A stretch of DNA of 64,000 nt from Sipunculus nudus. Taxonomy: Eukaryota > Annelida > Sipuncula > Golfingiida > Sipunculidae. A program made the position numbers and the translations under genes. The notes beneath the pieces were generated by a model. It was not told the origin of the DNA, did no database searches, and saw nothing but the letters and a program-made list of their open reading frames with translations. Shown one piece after another: positions 48,247-61,012 of this stretch; positions within the stretch are counted from its first letter, which is position 1, and the number at the start of each line of letters is the position of its first letter. Location of the stretch: positions 1,464,076 through 1,528,075 of the forward strand of contig CM049309.1 in the NCBI GenBank assembly GCA_026874595.1, written 5' to 3'.

Positions 48247-50874
48247 TTAGCTCAGCTGACTATAAGTCATCTGAGCTATAGTCGTGGTCCATTGTCCGTC
48301 GTCCGTCCGTCTGTCCGTCCGTCCGTCCGTCCGTCCGTCCGTCCGTCCGTAGATGTGGCACGTTTTGAAACCGTAAGACCTAGGAATCCAAAATTCAGCA
48401 TAATGTTAGATGTCCCCAAGATCTCCTACCAAGCCGAAAACTGGGTCTTTGCGACTTCATTCCTTTGAGAAATTAAGGAAAAACCTCAATTTTTTATTAA
48501 AAACCTATTTTCACACTTTAGGACTGCCTAATATCAAAACCACTCATCTGTTTTTCCTCATATTTCCTATAAATAATCCTCTATATAATTCCTATGTACA
48601 TGCCAGAAATTAGGTCTGTATTATTTAATTTAAAAAAGTTATGGGCCCAAACATAATGCATTTTGTAAATAATCAGGAAAGAAATTTTATCACTTAACAC
48701 AAAACTTGTTAAAGCTAAGCACTTTTTTTCCAGTAATATTACTTTTATTAATCAAAATTAAATTGTATACCCAAAATTAGATCAAAATCTTTTAAATTTT
48801 AAAAATATTAGCAAAAATAAAAAATTTGTACCTTAAATTTTGCCCAACTTTGACCATGGCACGTTTTTTTGCTGTAACTGCTGTGGATTAAATTTTCACA
48901 GCATGTTTTTGTTAGCATTTCAACTGTTAACACCAAAAATTTGAAACCAGTTGATCAAAAACTGTAGATTTTATTCAAGTTTTCAAGCACCATGTCACAT
49001 ATTGCTAGTGTTATGCAGTTTGCTAGAGCTCAGCTCCCGAGCTTCAGCTCTAAGTTCCTTAAATTTGGCATACAGTTAGATTTCTCCAAAATCCCCTACC
49101 ATGCCAAGAATTTGGTCACTAGGACTTAATTCCTTCAAGATATCAATGAAAAACTTCATTTTTCCATTAAAAACCCAATGTTACACTTTAAGACTGCCTA
49201 ATATCAAAACCACTGATCTGACTTTGATCATATATAATATACATATTTTTCTATACATTCACTATGCACATGCCAGAAATGATGTCAGTATTGTGTAATT
49301 GTTTTAAGTTATGGGCCCAAACATAATGCACTTTGTAAAAAATCAAGAAATATATTTACTCCCTTAACAAGGGCATTGCTGAAGCTAGAGATCTTTTTTG
49401 TCAGGGATGTAACATTATTTAATCAAGATTCAATTGAATACCCAAAATTAGTTCTGAATTTTTCAAATTTTATAAGTTATTAGTATAAATATAAAATTAG
49501 TACCTTAAATTTTGCCCAACTGTGACCATGTCACGTTTGTTTCCCGTGAGCACTGTTGATATAATTTTCATATCATGCACACATAAGGATTTCAGCTTTT
49601 TAGTTTAGAAAGCTAAAAGAAATTTGCCAAATATTGTAGCTTTTATTAATGTTTTTTATGAGACCCTGTCAGACTTTGGCTCTCTCCAGCCCCTCTTGAG
49701 TCACCTGTATGTTGACCTTGTTGACCTTTCATCAAATTATGCACGCTTGAGGGGAGAATCCAGGCAGCTTATGGCCAGCCACAGTTGATCCAGGTGTTCA
49801 ACCCAACTCATCTAGTAGTTTTAACCAACAACATAACAATAAACAATAAATTAATAAATTTTTATTGGTTTTAAATAACAAATTAAAGAAAAATAGAAAA
49901 GGAATTTGTTAGTTTATAATAACAGGAAATTAACTTGCAGTTACTGATGATATAAGAATCTTGTATCAATGGGTAGAATGTCACATATTCCAAATAACAC
50001 CATGCAGTCACCTATGGCATTTTTCAGTTCATTTTTAATGATAAAGAAGTAAATCATATTATTCATTACTAATCATTAAGGATTATATGAAGGAAATTAA
50101 TGATAGACAAAGATGCAGTTGATAATATTAATCTAGATTCCTACTGTGTCTAGTGTGTACATTGATGTGAAATTAGTCCAAAATGAATTTTTTACAGTTA
50201 TTTTTTAATATAAATAAAAGCCATAAAACCAGGTACTTATGATCATTATTTAAATGTGTGAATTTTGTATATTCTGGATTCTCAACATCATTGTTTGGTG
50301 AAAACTGAATAAATACCAGACATGGTGCGAATACTTTGTAATTGTATTTAAATACGAATATGATTATGTACTCCATTATAAAATTTCTTGCATAAAGAAT
50401 GGGAATTCAGGTAAAAATGAAAGTATATGAATACTCGTGCAAATACTTTCAAAATGTATTCATGAATGCATTCATGAATATATTCTTTAATATTATTTTA
50501 ATAATCATATCAGTTATATTTCATTTTAAAAAATCATATGATTCTCTTATTATTTTAAATAAAAATTATATTTGGGACAGTATTTGTAATTTTTTTAATA
50601 AATAGTTAAACTCTTATATTATATGTTCTGCTTATAAGTTATATGGCCAAGTCAAAATCTGTGTGACAGTAGTACTCCATTTGTTAATAAAATAAATGAA
50701 ATCAATCCTCTTCCCTGTCTCCAAAGGTACTATCAAAATCATACATAAGCTAAACAACAACTCATAATACAGCTTATATTTATAACCACACAAAACCAGC
50801 ATGTGCCTCATTTCTAAATAATATTTTTTTATCATATATAACAGCTGAGCGTCGTGACCCATAGGTCCCTTGTT
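48247..50874 (+). mobile_element. Helitron-like TTAGCTCAG family, copy 2 (complete, nested)
   Basis: Starts with the AGCTCAGCTGAC-TATAA-GTCATCTGAGCT hairpin and a (CCGT) run, and ends AACAGCTGAGCGTCGTGACC-CATA-GGTC-CCTTGTT. The junctions are ATTTTATT|AGCTCAG and CCTTGTT|CAAGTTTTC. The unoccupied target ATTTTATTCAAG is seen at 15091, inside copy 1, and at 51183. No target duplication is present. Confidence 0.8.
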
Positions 50875-51423
50875 CAAGTTTTCAAGCACCATGTCACATC
50901 AAGTTTACATCAAGCTAGTGTTATGCAGTTTGCTAGAGCTCAGCTCCCCAGCTTTAGCTCTAAGTTCCTTAAATTTAGGATACAGTTAGATGTCTCCAAA
51001 ATCTGTTAATTTTTTTTTAATATTGGCAAAAATATAAAATTGGGACTTTAAATTTTGCCCAAGTTTGACCATGGCACTTTTTTTTCCTGTATATACTGTG
51101 GATATAATTTTCACAGGATGTTTTTGGTAGCATTTTGTCTGTTAACACCAAAAATTTGAAACCAGTTGATCAAAAACTGTGGATTTTATTCAAGTTTTCA
51201 AGCACCATGTCACATCAAGTTTACATTAAGCTAGTGTTATGCAGTTTGCTAGAGCTCAGCTCCCCAGCTTCAGCTCTAAGTTCCTTAAATTTAGCATACA
51301 GTTAGATGTCTCCAAAATCCCCTACCATGCCAAGAATTTGATCACTGGGACTTAATTCCTTTGAAATATTAATGAAAAACTTCATTTTTCCATTATGGAT
51401 GTCAATGTCAATGTTATTTCAAA

Positions 51424-51957
51424 TACCATAAAAACTGGTGTATAAGACGAACTAGTGTATAAGATGAGGTGGATTTTTTGCATCAAAAATGGGGTAAAAA
51501 TTATTTTTAGCCAATTAAAGTAAGAGACAGGTGGAGACCATTCTGACTGAGGATGTGAAGGTAAGTGAGATGTTTTATTATGACTTGAGTGTCACTTGAA
51601 CAAAAGTGTTAAGTGCAAAAGTGCCAAGTGCAAAACAGGATAGCTCTTTAGCCACTCCAAGGTGAGCTTAATATATCAGTTTTCATTTTTAAAGTTTGCA
51701 TTATAAGGCAAAAATAAAGGAAATAACAAAGAGAAACATGTTTTTTTTATATTTCTTCATTACATTGAACATACACTTACCTTAATAATACAATAACAGA
51801 ATACCAATCTCCCATTGGCCACCATTTTTGACATCGTGACACAGGTAAGTCCTAGTTTCGGGTCAATCCAGGGCTTCATTTATAAGTTTTGATGTATAAG
51901 CCGGGGTAGCTTTTCTCAATTGATATTTGAGGTATAAATACACCAGTTTTTACGGTA
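51424..51957. mobile_element. 534-bp TIR element, TACCRTAAAAACTGGTGTAT ends
   Basis: Terminal inverted repeats of 20 bp, TACCATAAAAACTGGTGTAT and the inverse of the right end (TACCGTAAAAACTGGTGTAT), 19 of 20 identical. TATAAG-type subterminal motifs lie on both sides. It sits inside copy 3 of the Helitron-like family. No transposase. Confidence 0.8.
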
Positions 51958-52845
51958 ATACCATGCAGTCACCTATGGTATTTTTCAGTGAAATTTTAAT
52001 GATAAAAAAATAAATCATATTATTCATTACTAATCATTAGGGATCATATGAAGGAAATTAATGATAGACAAAGATGCAGTTTATAATATTAATTTAGATT
52101 CCTACTGTGTCTAGTGTGTAGATTGATGTGAAAGTAGTCCAAAGTGAATATATTACATTTATTTTTTTTAATATAAATAAAAGCCATAAAACCAGGTTCT
52201 TATGATCATTATTTAAATTTGTGAATTTTGTATATTCTGGATTCTCAACATCTTTGTTTGGCTAAAACTGAATAAATACTAGACATGGTGAGAATACTTT
52301 GCAAATGTATTTGAATACTGGAATATGTACTGCATTAAAAAATTTTATTGCATAAGAATGGGAATTCAGGTAAAAATGAAAGTATTTGAATACCAGTGCA
52401 GATGCTTTCAAAATGTATTCATGAATGCATTCATGAATATATTCTATTATATTATTTCAATTATCATTTCAGTTATATTTTATTTAAAAAAATCATATGA
52501 TTTTCTTATTATTTTTTTAAATAAAAATTATACTGGCACAATATTTGTTATTAAATTTTAATAAATAGTTAAACTCTTTTATAATATGTGCTGCTTATAA
52601 GTTATATGGCCAAGTCAAAGTCTGTGTGACAATAGCACTCCATTTGTTAATAAAATAAATGAAATCAATCCTCTTCCCATCTCCAAAGATACTATCAAAA
52701 TCATACATAAGCTAAACACCAACAACTCATAATAAAGCTTATATTTATTACCACACAAAACAAGCATGTGCCTCTTTCCCAAATCATATTTTTTATCATA
52801 TATAACAGCTGAGTGCTGTGACCCATGGGTCCCTTGTTTTTTTGG

Positions 52846-53035
52846 ATAGCATGCATTTAAGTGGATAAGACCTCTGTTGGGTATCATGCAGTTTATTTGA
52901 TAAGGCCTTTCTTTTGTATCATGCAGTAAAGTGGATAAGGCCTCTCTTGGGTATCATGCAGTTAAGTTAATAAGACCTTTCTTTTGTATCATGCAGTTAA
53001 GTGGATAAGGCCTTTCTTTTGTATCATGTGAAATA
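52846..53035. repeat. 35-bp tandem repeat, about 5 copies
   Basis: The unit GTATCATGCAGTTAAGTGGA then TAAGGCCTTTCTTTT recurs with starts at 52881, 52916, 52951, 52986 and 53021, directly after the end of Helitron-like copy 3. Confidence 0.9.
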
Positions 53036-56000
53036 TCCTGACTGATACATCCTAGTTTTAAAATGTCCTAGTCCAAAATGTGCCAGCTGAAAAATCCATT
53101 TTGCTGAAATCATAATGACTATTAAAGGTAGATATGCAGGACATAAGAAGATCAATATTAAATTTTATAAATAAACCTCATTTCATACTTCCAAACTTTG
53201 CACAGGTTCGCATTAGGCCTGTAGGCCTTGTTTACTCAGAATTGCCAGTACTTGAATATTTGTGCCAGTTCACAATTAGCACTGCATTGTAATGTGCAAA
53301 AATGTAAAATTAAAAAATACACACAGGTATTAAAAGCTACGAGATGCCCTGAGCTTTGCAAACACTTTACCATAATGGCTTTTAGATGAGAAGGCTCAGC
53401 ATTCATATAAGCTTGTGAATGGTACTTAGTTGAAATTGCAATGAAATTAGATTCAGCTTGGCAATTAAGACAGATCTCAGTAACACATCCAGCAGAACTG
53501 CAAAGGGTTAGAGAGAGCATGCAGTGCCCACTTTTTGACCAAGTATCCAGTAATTCAAACCTATTAATATTGACACCAGAAGATTCAAATATTTATGTTT
53601 GAAGATTCTTGTGAGGCGTGTGCATTAAGTCCCTCTGTGAACTAAGTAAATTGCGATTATCATAGTTTTAAAAGCTGGAGTTAGTTGAATAAACATGCAG
53701 CTGCAGTTTATGGGTGGTCCTGTCATGAAAACCTGAAGGTTAAAGATGAGACAGCTTTATTTAGGGATGATTTCCTGTTGTTCACCTGTTTTTACCAATG
53801 ACAAATCACCTTAATAACATGCTGTATATGGTGATGAGAGACATTATTAATCGGAGTTGTAACTTTTTGTTGTTGTTGGGTGATGAGATATATCATCAGC
53901 ATATTAATTATGGGATATCTTACAATAATGATGCTGCTTTCAACTTTGTATTACAATTCATCAGTTAACAGGGGTACCTGCTGTGAGTGCATCTTGTGTA
54001 TAAGACATCTCAAAACATTATCGGGGGATTTCAGTAAAAAAAAAATTTTAAATCTAGGTATATCAGGACTAAGTGGAGGCATATGCTCTCTGAATGCTGC
54101 CTGTCTCTTCTTAAGGTATTTTAATGCAAAATTTTAAAACCTTCACTTTTATTTAATTTTTCTGTTGATTAATTAATGGAATGAATTGGCTGTTAACATC
54201 TAAGAAGTTGGAGGACCTCTAACATTGTGATGGACTGCTTCCTGTAACAAACATTCTGCAGGTTGGACTGATTTAATATCCTAGCAAGCCATGTCATTAA
54301 AGTGTTATTAAAAAGAAAAGGCTGACAGAAAGGGGAATTGTTGATGCACTATATAAAAAAAAATCACCACTCTTTTTAACTTAACCTGGAAGGTGTCCCT
54401 ACATTTAATGAACCCTCAATAATGTATTCACAAAAACATGAAGGCTGAGCAAGGTTATTGCTGTGTCACATAAATTTTGAAACAGCATTTGATTACCTAT
54501 AGCACTTTGCGTCAGCTGACACTGGTTGAGTCAAAGAGGATTTCATTATATTTTGATGAGAAAATAGCTTATTTAGAGCCATTTACATTGTCTCATCATG
54601 AGGCTTCATCCAGCCCCACCAGATCAAAGGAGCACAACTTCATATTTCTTCATGTGGTGAAATAGGGGCTTGAGTTTTCAAGGCAAGATTACCAGTCACC
54701 GCAGATGTTCTCCTTGACCTTGGGAGAAAAAGACAAGATGGATCTCCTTGAGTTGTTGGTCATGTGACACACCTTGCATCTCACTCGTTTATGGGGAGAC
54801 AGGCAGGCTTTGTTGTTAACTTTGTTGCTGATGAACTCTTCAAGTGACTGATCAGTGATATTAATAATACCACACAAAATCATGACATCATAACTATAAA
54901 ACTATAAAATCTGACATGCTTGTATTGCTGCAGTCAAAAAGTGTCTAAACTAAACTAAAAATATCAAACCAAATCCCATTTAACTCTGTAAGGTATATTG
55001 AAATAAATAGCATTTTAGGTTCAAAGGACAACTCTTAATTTAGAGAGGAATTTAAGAGAAATCTTTGTATGACCTAGATACAGTATTGTTTTGTTAACTT
55101 TAAATTATAAACTGTTAAGTGATAAATGTAAAATAAATTTTGAATTTACAATTAATAAACTTGGCAATGTAAATAAATTTGTCATGCTATTTAAAAATTC
55201 TGTCTTTAATACTCATACAGTGAACTAGGATATGTTAATAAAAATTTATATAAACAGACAGTGGCTTAATATAGGTGTTTGAGAAATTATTAAATTATTG
55301 GAAAAGAATATTCTTGTATCAGATGCTTCTAGCCTGTAGAATTAGTCTGTTTTATTTGATTCAGGCATATTTTATCTCTAAAGCTCTGATCATCTCAAGT
55401 TATTTTTATTTAAATTCAACATAAAAAAAAAACCATTCTGTAGGCAATTTTTTTTATGCTACTGAAATAAGAATGGCCTTTATTTTCTTTTCTAGACTTA
55501 TTAGGATAGTTAATATCATGCCTCCCCCCTCCCCCTTCTATAAAACTCCTGTTTCACATTAATTTGGTGACTGTTCACTTCAAGCAAAATCTTTCTAAAT
55601 GTACTGGTACAAGGTGGTTACAGTTGGAAACCTTGAAAGTGCTTGAAAATTAAAATGAATGAGTCCATGAAATAAGCACTATTATATCTTTTAAGTCCTT
55701 GTTATAAGATTGTATACATTCATTTACTTTGCTCTTTACACCTGTCTAATATGTATTATGATACACTCACAGTCTGGATGTCTGGTCACCAGTCCATCAA
55801 TTAACTTTTTAAGTGTCATTGGGATCACTTACCAGAAGTGCAATGGATTTTCATGTAACTCACCTTACATACTTACCAATAGATTGTTTCGCCTGAGATT
55901 AATTACAGGCAACATTCACGCATATATCAGAGGTCACCAGACTTCTTAGTGGTGTTGCTGCAATGAATTACCTGGAAAATTATGCATTTAGATGAAACTC

Positions 56001-56279
56001 AACAGAAATATTAAACAATATAACATCTGACCTAAATATGATTCCTACTAAAATCTGGGCATATTTTATGCGGGCAGAGGTCACAAGGCTTTTGTGGCAT
56101 TAAGATTACTTTCCAAAAATCTTGTGGATTATCATGAAACTCATTATAAACGTTATCCAGAAGAGTATCTTACCTGAATTAAATTTTTGGCATACTTAAT
56201 GAGGTTAGAGGTCACAAAACATGATGGGTGTATTCTGCACCCCTGTGGTGCTCTTTCTTTTACTTGTCTTGGTGTGATC

Positions 56280-59200
56280 AAGGCATCAGGTCAGTGGGAA
56301 AATCATAGGTCAAGGCATCAGATCAGTGGGAAAATCATAGATCAAGGCATCAGATCAGTGGGAAAATCATAGATCAAGGCATCAGGTCAGTGGGAAAATC
56401 ATAGGTCAAGGCATCAGATCAGTGGGAAAATCATAGATCAAGGCATCAGATCAGTGGGAAAATCATAGATCAAGGCATCAGATCAGTGGGAAAATCATAG
56501 ATCAAGGCATCAGATCAGTGGGAAAATCATAGATCAAGGCATCAGGTCAGTGGGAAAATCATAGATCAAGGCATCAGGTCAGTGGGAAAATCATAGATCA
56601 AGGCATCAGATCAGTGGGAAAATCATAGATCAAGGCATCAGATCAGTGGGAAAATCATAGATCAAGGCATCAGATAAGTGGGAAAATCATAGATCAAGGC
56701 ATCAGATCAGTGGGAAAATCATAGATCAAGGCATCAGATCAGTGGGTAAATCATAGATCAAGGCATCAGATCAGTTGGAAAATCATAGATCAAGGCATTA
56801 GATCAGTGGGAAAATCATAGATCAAGGCATCAGATCAGAGGGGGAAATCATTGATCAAGACATCAGATCAGTGAGAAAATCATAGATCAAGGCATCAGAT
56901 CAGAGGGAAAATCATAGATCAAGGCATCAGATCAGAGGGAAAATCATAGATCAAGACATCAGATCAGTGGGAAAATCATGGATCAAGGCACAGATCAGTG
57001 GGAAAATCATAGATCAAGGCATCAGATCAGAGGGGAAATCATTGATCAAGACATCAGTTCAGTGAGAAAGTCATAGATCAAGGCATCAGATCAGAGGGGA
57101 AATCATAGATCAAGGCATCAGATCAGTGGGGAAATCATAGATCAAGGCATCAGATCAGGGGGAAATCATAGATCAAGGCATCAGATCAGGGGGAAAATCA
57201 TTGATCAAGGAATCAGATCAGAGGGAAAATCATAGATCAGGGCATCAGATCAGTGGGAAAATCATGGATCAAGGCATCAGATCAGAGGGGGAAATCATTG
57301 ATCAAGACATCATATCAGTGAGAAAATCATAGATCAAGGCATCAGATCAGAGGGAAAATCATAGATCAAGGCATCAGATCAGAGGGAAAATCATAGATCA
57401 AGACATCAGATCAGTGGGAAAATCATGGATCAAGGCTTCAGATCAGTGGGAAAATCATAGATCAAGGCATCAGATCAGAGGGGGAAATCATTGATCAAGA
57501 CATCAGATCAGTGAGAAAATCATAGATCAAGGCATCAGATCAGAGGGAAAATCATAGATCAAGGCATCAGATCAGAGGGAAAATCATAGATCAAGACATC
57601 AGATCAGTGGGAAAATCATGGATCAAGGCATCAGGTCAGTGGGAAAATCATAGATCAAGGCATCAGATCAGTGGGAAAATCATAGATCAAGGCATCAGAT
57701 CAGTGGGAAAATCATAGATCAAGGCATCAGGTCAGTGGGAAAATCATAGATCAAGGCATCAGATCAGTGGGGAAATCATAGATCAAGGCATCAGATCAGG
57801 GGGAAATCATAGATCAAGGCATCAGATCAGGGGGAAAATCATTGATCAAGGAATCAGATCAGAGGGAAAATCATAGAACAGTGGGAAAATCATGGATCAA
57901 GGCATCAGATCAGAGGGGGAAATCATTGATCAAGACATCAGATCAGTGAGAAAATCATAGATCAAGGCATCAGATCAGAGGGAAAATCATAGATCAAGGC
58001 ATCAGGTCAGAGGGGAAATCATAGATCAAGGCATCAGATCAGTGGGGAAATCATAGATCAAGGCATCAGATCAGTGGGAAAATCATAGATCAAGGCATCA
58101 GGTCAGAGGGGAAATCATAGATCAAGGCATCAGATCAGTGGGGAAATCATAGATCAAGGCATCAGATCAGGGGGAAATCATAGATCAAGGCATCAGATCA
58201 GGGGGAAAATCATTGATCAAGGAATCAGATCAGAGGGAAAATCATAGATCAGGGCATCAGATCAGTGGGAAAATCATGGATCAAGGCATCAGATCAGAGG
58301 GGGAAATCATTGATCAAGACATCAGATCAGTGAGAAAATCATAGATCAAGGCATCAGATCAGAGGGAAAATCATAGATCAAGGCATCAGATCGGAGGGAA
58401 AATCATAGATCAAGACATCAGATCAGTGGGAAAAACATGGATCAAGGCTTCAGATCAGTGGGAAAATCATAGATCAAGGCATCAGATCAGAGGGGGAAAT
58501 CATTGATCAAGACATCAGATCAGTGAGAAAATCATAGATCAAGGCATCAGATCAGAGGGAAAATCATAGATCAAGGCATCAGATCAGAGGGAAAATCATA
58601 GATCAAGACATCAGATCAGTGGGAAAATCATGGATCAAGGCATCAGGTCAGTGGGAAAATCATAGATCAAGGCATCAGATCAGTGGGAAAATCATAGATC
58701 AAGGCATCAGATCAGTGGGAAAATCATAGATCAAGGCATCAGGTCAGTGGGAAAATCATAGATCAAGGCATCAGATCAGTGGGAAAATCATAGATCAAGG
58801 CATCAGATCAGTGGGAAAATCATAGATCAAGGCATCAGATCAGTGGGAAAATCATAGATCAAGGCATCAGGTCAGTGGGAAAATCATAGATTAAGGCATC
58901 TGATCAGTGGGAAAATCATAGATCAAGGCATCAGATCAGTGGGAAAATCATAGATCAAGGCATCAGATCAGTGGGAAAATCATAGATCAAGGCATCAGAT
59001 CAGTGGGAAAATCATAGATCAAGGCATCAGGTCAGTGGGAAAATCATAGATCAAGGCATCAGGTCAGTGGGAAAATAATAGATCAAGGCATCAGGTCAGT
59101 GGGAAAATCATAGATCAAGGCATCAGATCAGTGGGAAAATCATAGATCAAGGCATCAGATCAGTGGGAAAATCATAGATCAAGGCATCAGATCAGTGGGA

Positions 59201-60489
59201 AAATCATAGATCAAGGCATCAGATCAGTGGGAAAATCATAGATCAAGGCATCAGATCAGTGGGAAAATCAAAGATCAAGGCATCAGATCAGTTGGGAAAT
59301 CATAGATCAAGGCATCAGATCAGTTGGAAAATCATAGATCAAGGCATTAGATCAGTGGGAAAATCATAGATCAAGGCATCAGATCAGAGGGGGAAATCAT
59401 TGATCAAGACATCAGATCAGTGAGAAAATCATAGATCAAGGCATCAGATCAGAGGGAAAATCATAGATCAAGGCATCAGATCAGAGGGAAAATCATAGAT
59501 CAAGACATCAGATCAGTGGGAAAATCATGGATCAAGGCACAGATCAGTGGGAAAATCATAGATCAAGGCATCAGATCAGAGGGGAAATCATTGATCAAGA
59601 CATCAGATCAGTGAGAAAGTCATAGATCAAGGCATCAGATCAGAGGGGAAATCATAGATCAAGGCATCAGATCAGTGGGGAAATCATAGATCAGGGCATC
59701 AGATCAGGGGGAATCATAGATCAAGGCATCAGATCAGTGGGAAAATCATTGATCAAGGAATCAGATCAGTGGGAAAATCATAGATCAGGGCATCAGATCA
59801 GTGGGAAAATCATGGATCAAGGCATCAGATCAGAGGGGGAAATCATTGATCAAGACATCAGATCAGTGAGAAAATCATAGATCAAGGCATCAGATCAGAG
59901 GGAAAATCATAGATCAAGACATCAGATCAGTGGGAAAATCATGGATCAAGGCTTCAGATCAGTGGGAAAATCATAGATCAAGGCATCAGATCAGAGGGGG
60001 AAATCATTGATCAAGACATCAGATCAGTGAGAAAATCATAGATCAAGGCATCAGATCAGAGGGAAAATCATAGATCAAGGCATCAGATCAGAGTGAAAAT
60101 CATAGATCAAGACATCAGATCAGAGGGAAAATCATGGATCAAGGCACAGATCAGTGGGAAAATCATAGATCAAGGCATCAGATCAGAGGGGAAATCATTG
60201 ATCAAGACATCAGATCAGTGAGAAAGTCATAGATCAAGGCATCAGATCAGAGGGGAAATCATAGATCAAGGCATCAGATCAGTGGGGAAATCATAGATCA
60301 AGGCATCAGATCAGGGGGAAATCATAGATCAGGGCATCAGATCAGTGGGAAAATCATTGATCAAGGCATCAGATCAGTGGGAAAATCATAGATCAGGGCA
60401 TCGGATCAGTGGGAAAATCATGGATCAAGGCATCAGATCAGTGGGAAAATCATGGATCAAGGCATCAGATCAGTGGGAAAATCATAGAT
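56280..60489. repeat. 32-bp minisatellite, about 130 copies, with higher-order structure
   Basis: The unit is ATCAGATCAGTGGGAAAATC then ATAGATCAAGGC. Variant monomers (GAGGGGGAAATCATTGATCAAGAC, GTGAGAAAATC, GAGGGAAAATC) recur as an ordered cassette starting near 56836, 57285, 57475, 57911, 58294, 58485, 59385, 59828 and 59995. A larger block repeats at about 1012 bp (GGCTTCAG variant at 57434 and 58446). The outer flanks are more uniform. The unit length is not a multiple of three and no frame is kept. Confidence 0.95.
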
Positions 60490-60526
60490 TTCCTGAGGAT
60501 ACCGGGTACTTAATTTCTCTGATTGG

Positions 60527-61012
60527 ATGTGCCATTTATCTGTATTACAATGTTACAAAGACTGTATGATCATTAGCATGGGACATTTATCAGTATTACA
60601 ATGTTACAAAGATTCTATGATTATTAGCATGGGACATCTATCAACACCGGTATTACAATGTTACAAAGACTGTATGATCATTAGCATGGGACATTTATCA
60701 GTATTACAATGTTACAAAGATTCTATGATCATTAGCATGGGACATCTATCAACACCAGTATTACAGTGTTACAAAGACTGTATGATCATAAGCATGGGAC
60801 ATTTATCAGTATTACAATGTTACAAAGATTCTATGATTATTAGCATGGGACATCTATCAACACCAGTATTACAATGTAACAAAGACTGTATGATCATTAG
60901 CATCTGACATTTATCAGTATTACAATGTTACAAAGATTCTATGATTATTAGCATGGGACATCTATCAACACCGGTATTACAATGTAACAAAGACTGTATG
61001 ATCATTAGCGTG
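60527..61012. repeat. 108-bp tandem repeat (two unequal halves), about 4.5 copies
   Basis: GGACATTTATCAGTATTACA recurs at 60581, 60689, 60797 and (variant) 60905. Each unit has a shorter half ending GATTCTATGATTATTAGCAT and a longer half with CTATCAACACCGG or CCAGTATTACA. The 36-codon period keeps one frame open for 126 codons by chance. Confidence 0.95.

Larger units (their letters stand above)
47542..52838 (+). mobile_element. Helitron-like TTAGCTCAG family, copy 3 (host of copy 2)
   Basis: The 5' part is 47542-48246, with hairpin AGCTCAGCTGAC-TACAA-GTCATCAGAGCT and a long CCGT/CTGT run. It is interrupted by copy 2 and resumes at 50875. It contains a local tandem duplication (51000-51330 repeats 48056-48246 plus 50875-51000) and an internal deletion replaced by a TIR MITE. 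It ends at 52838 in GACCCATGGGTC then CCTTGTT. Confidence 0.75.

Noticed and set aside
56280-60489. CRISPR-like or coding interpretation of the 32-bp array
   Set aside because: No spacers, and the unit is not a multiple of three, so no frame survives.
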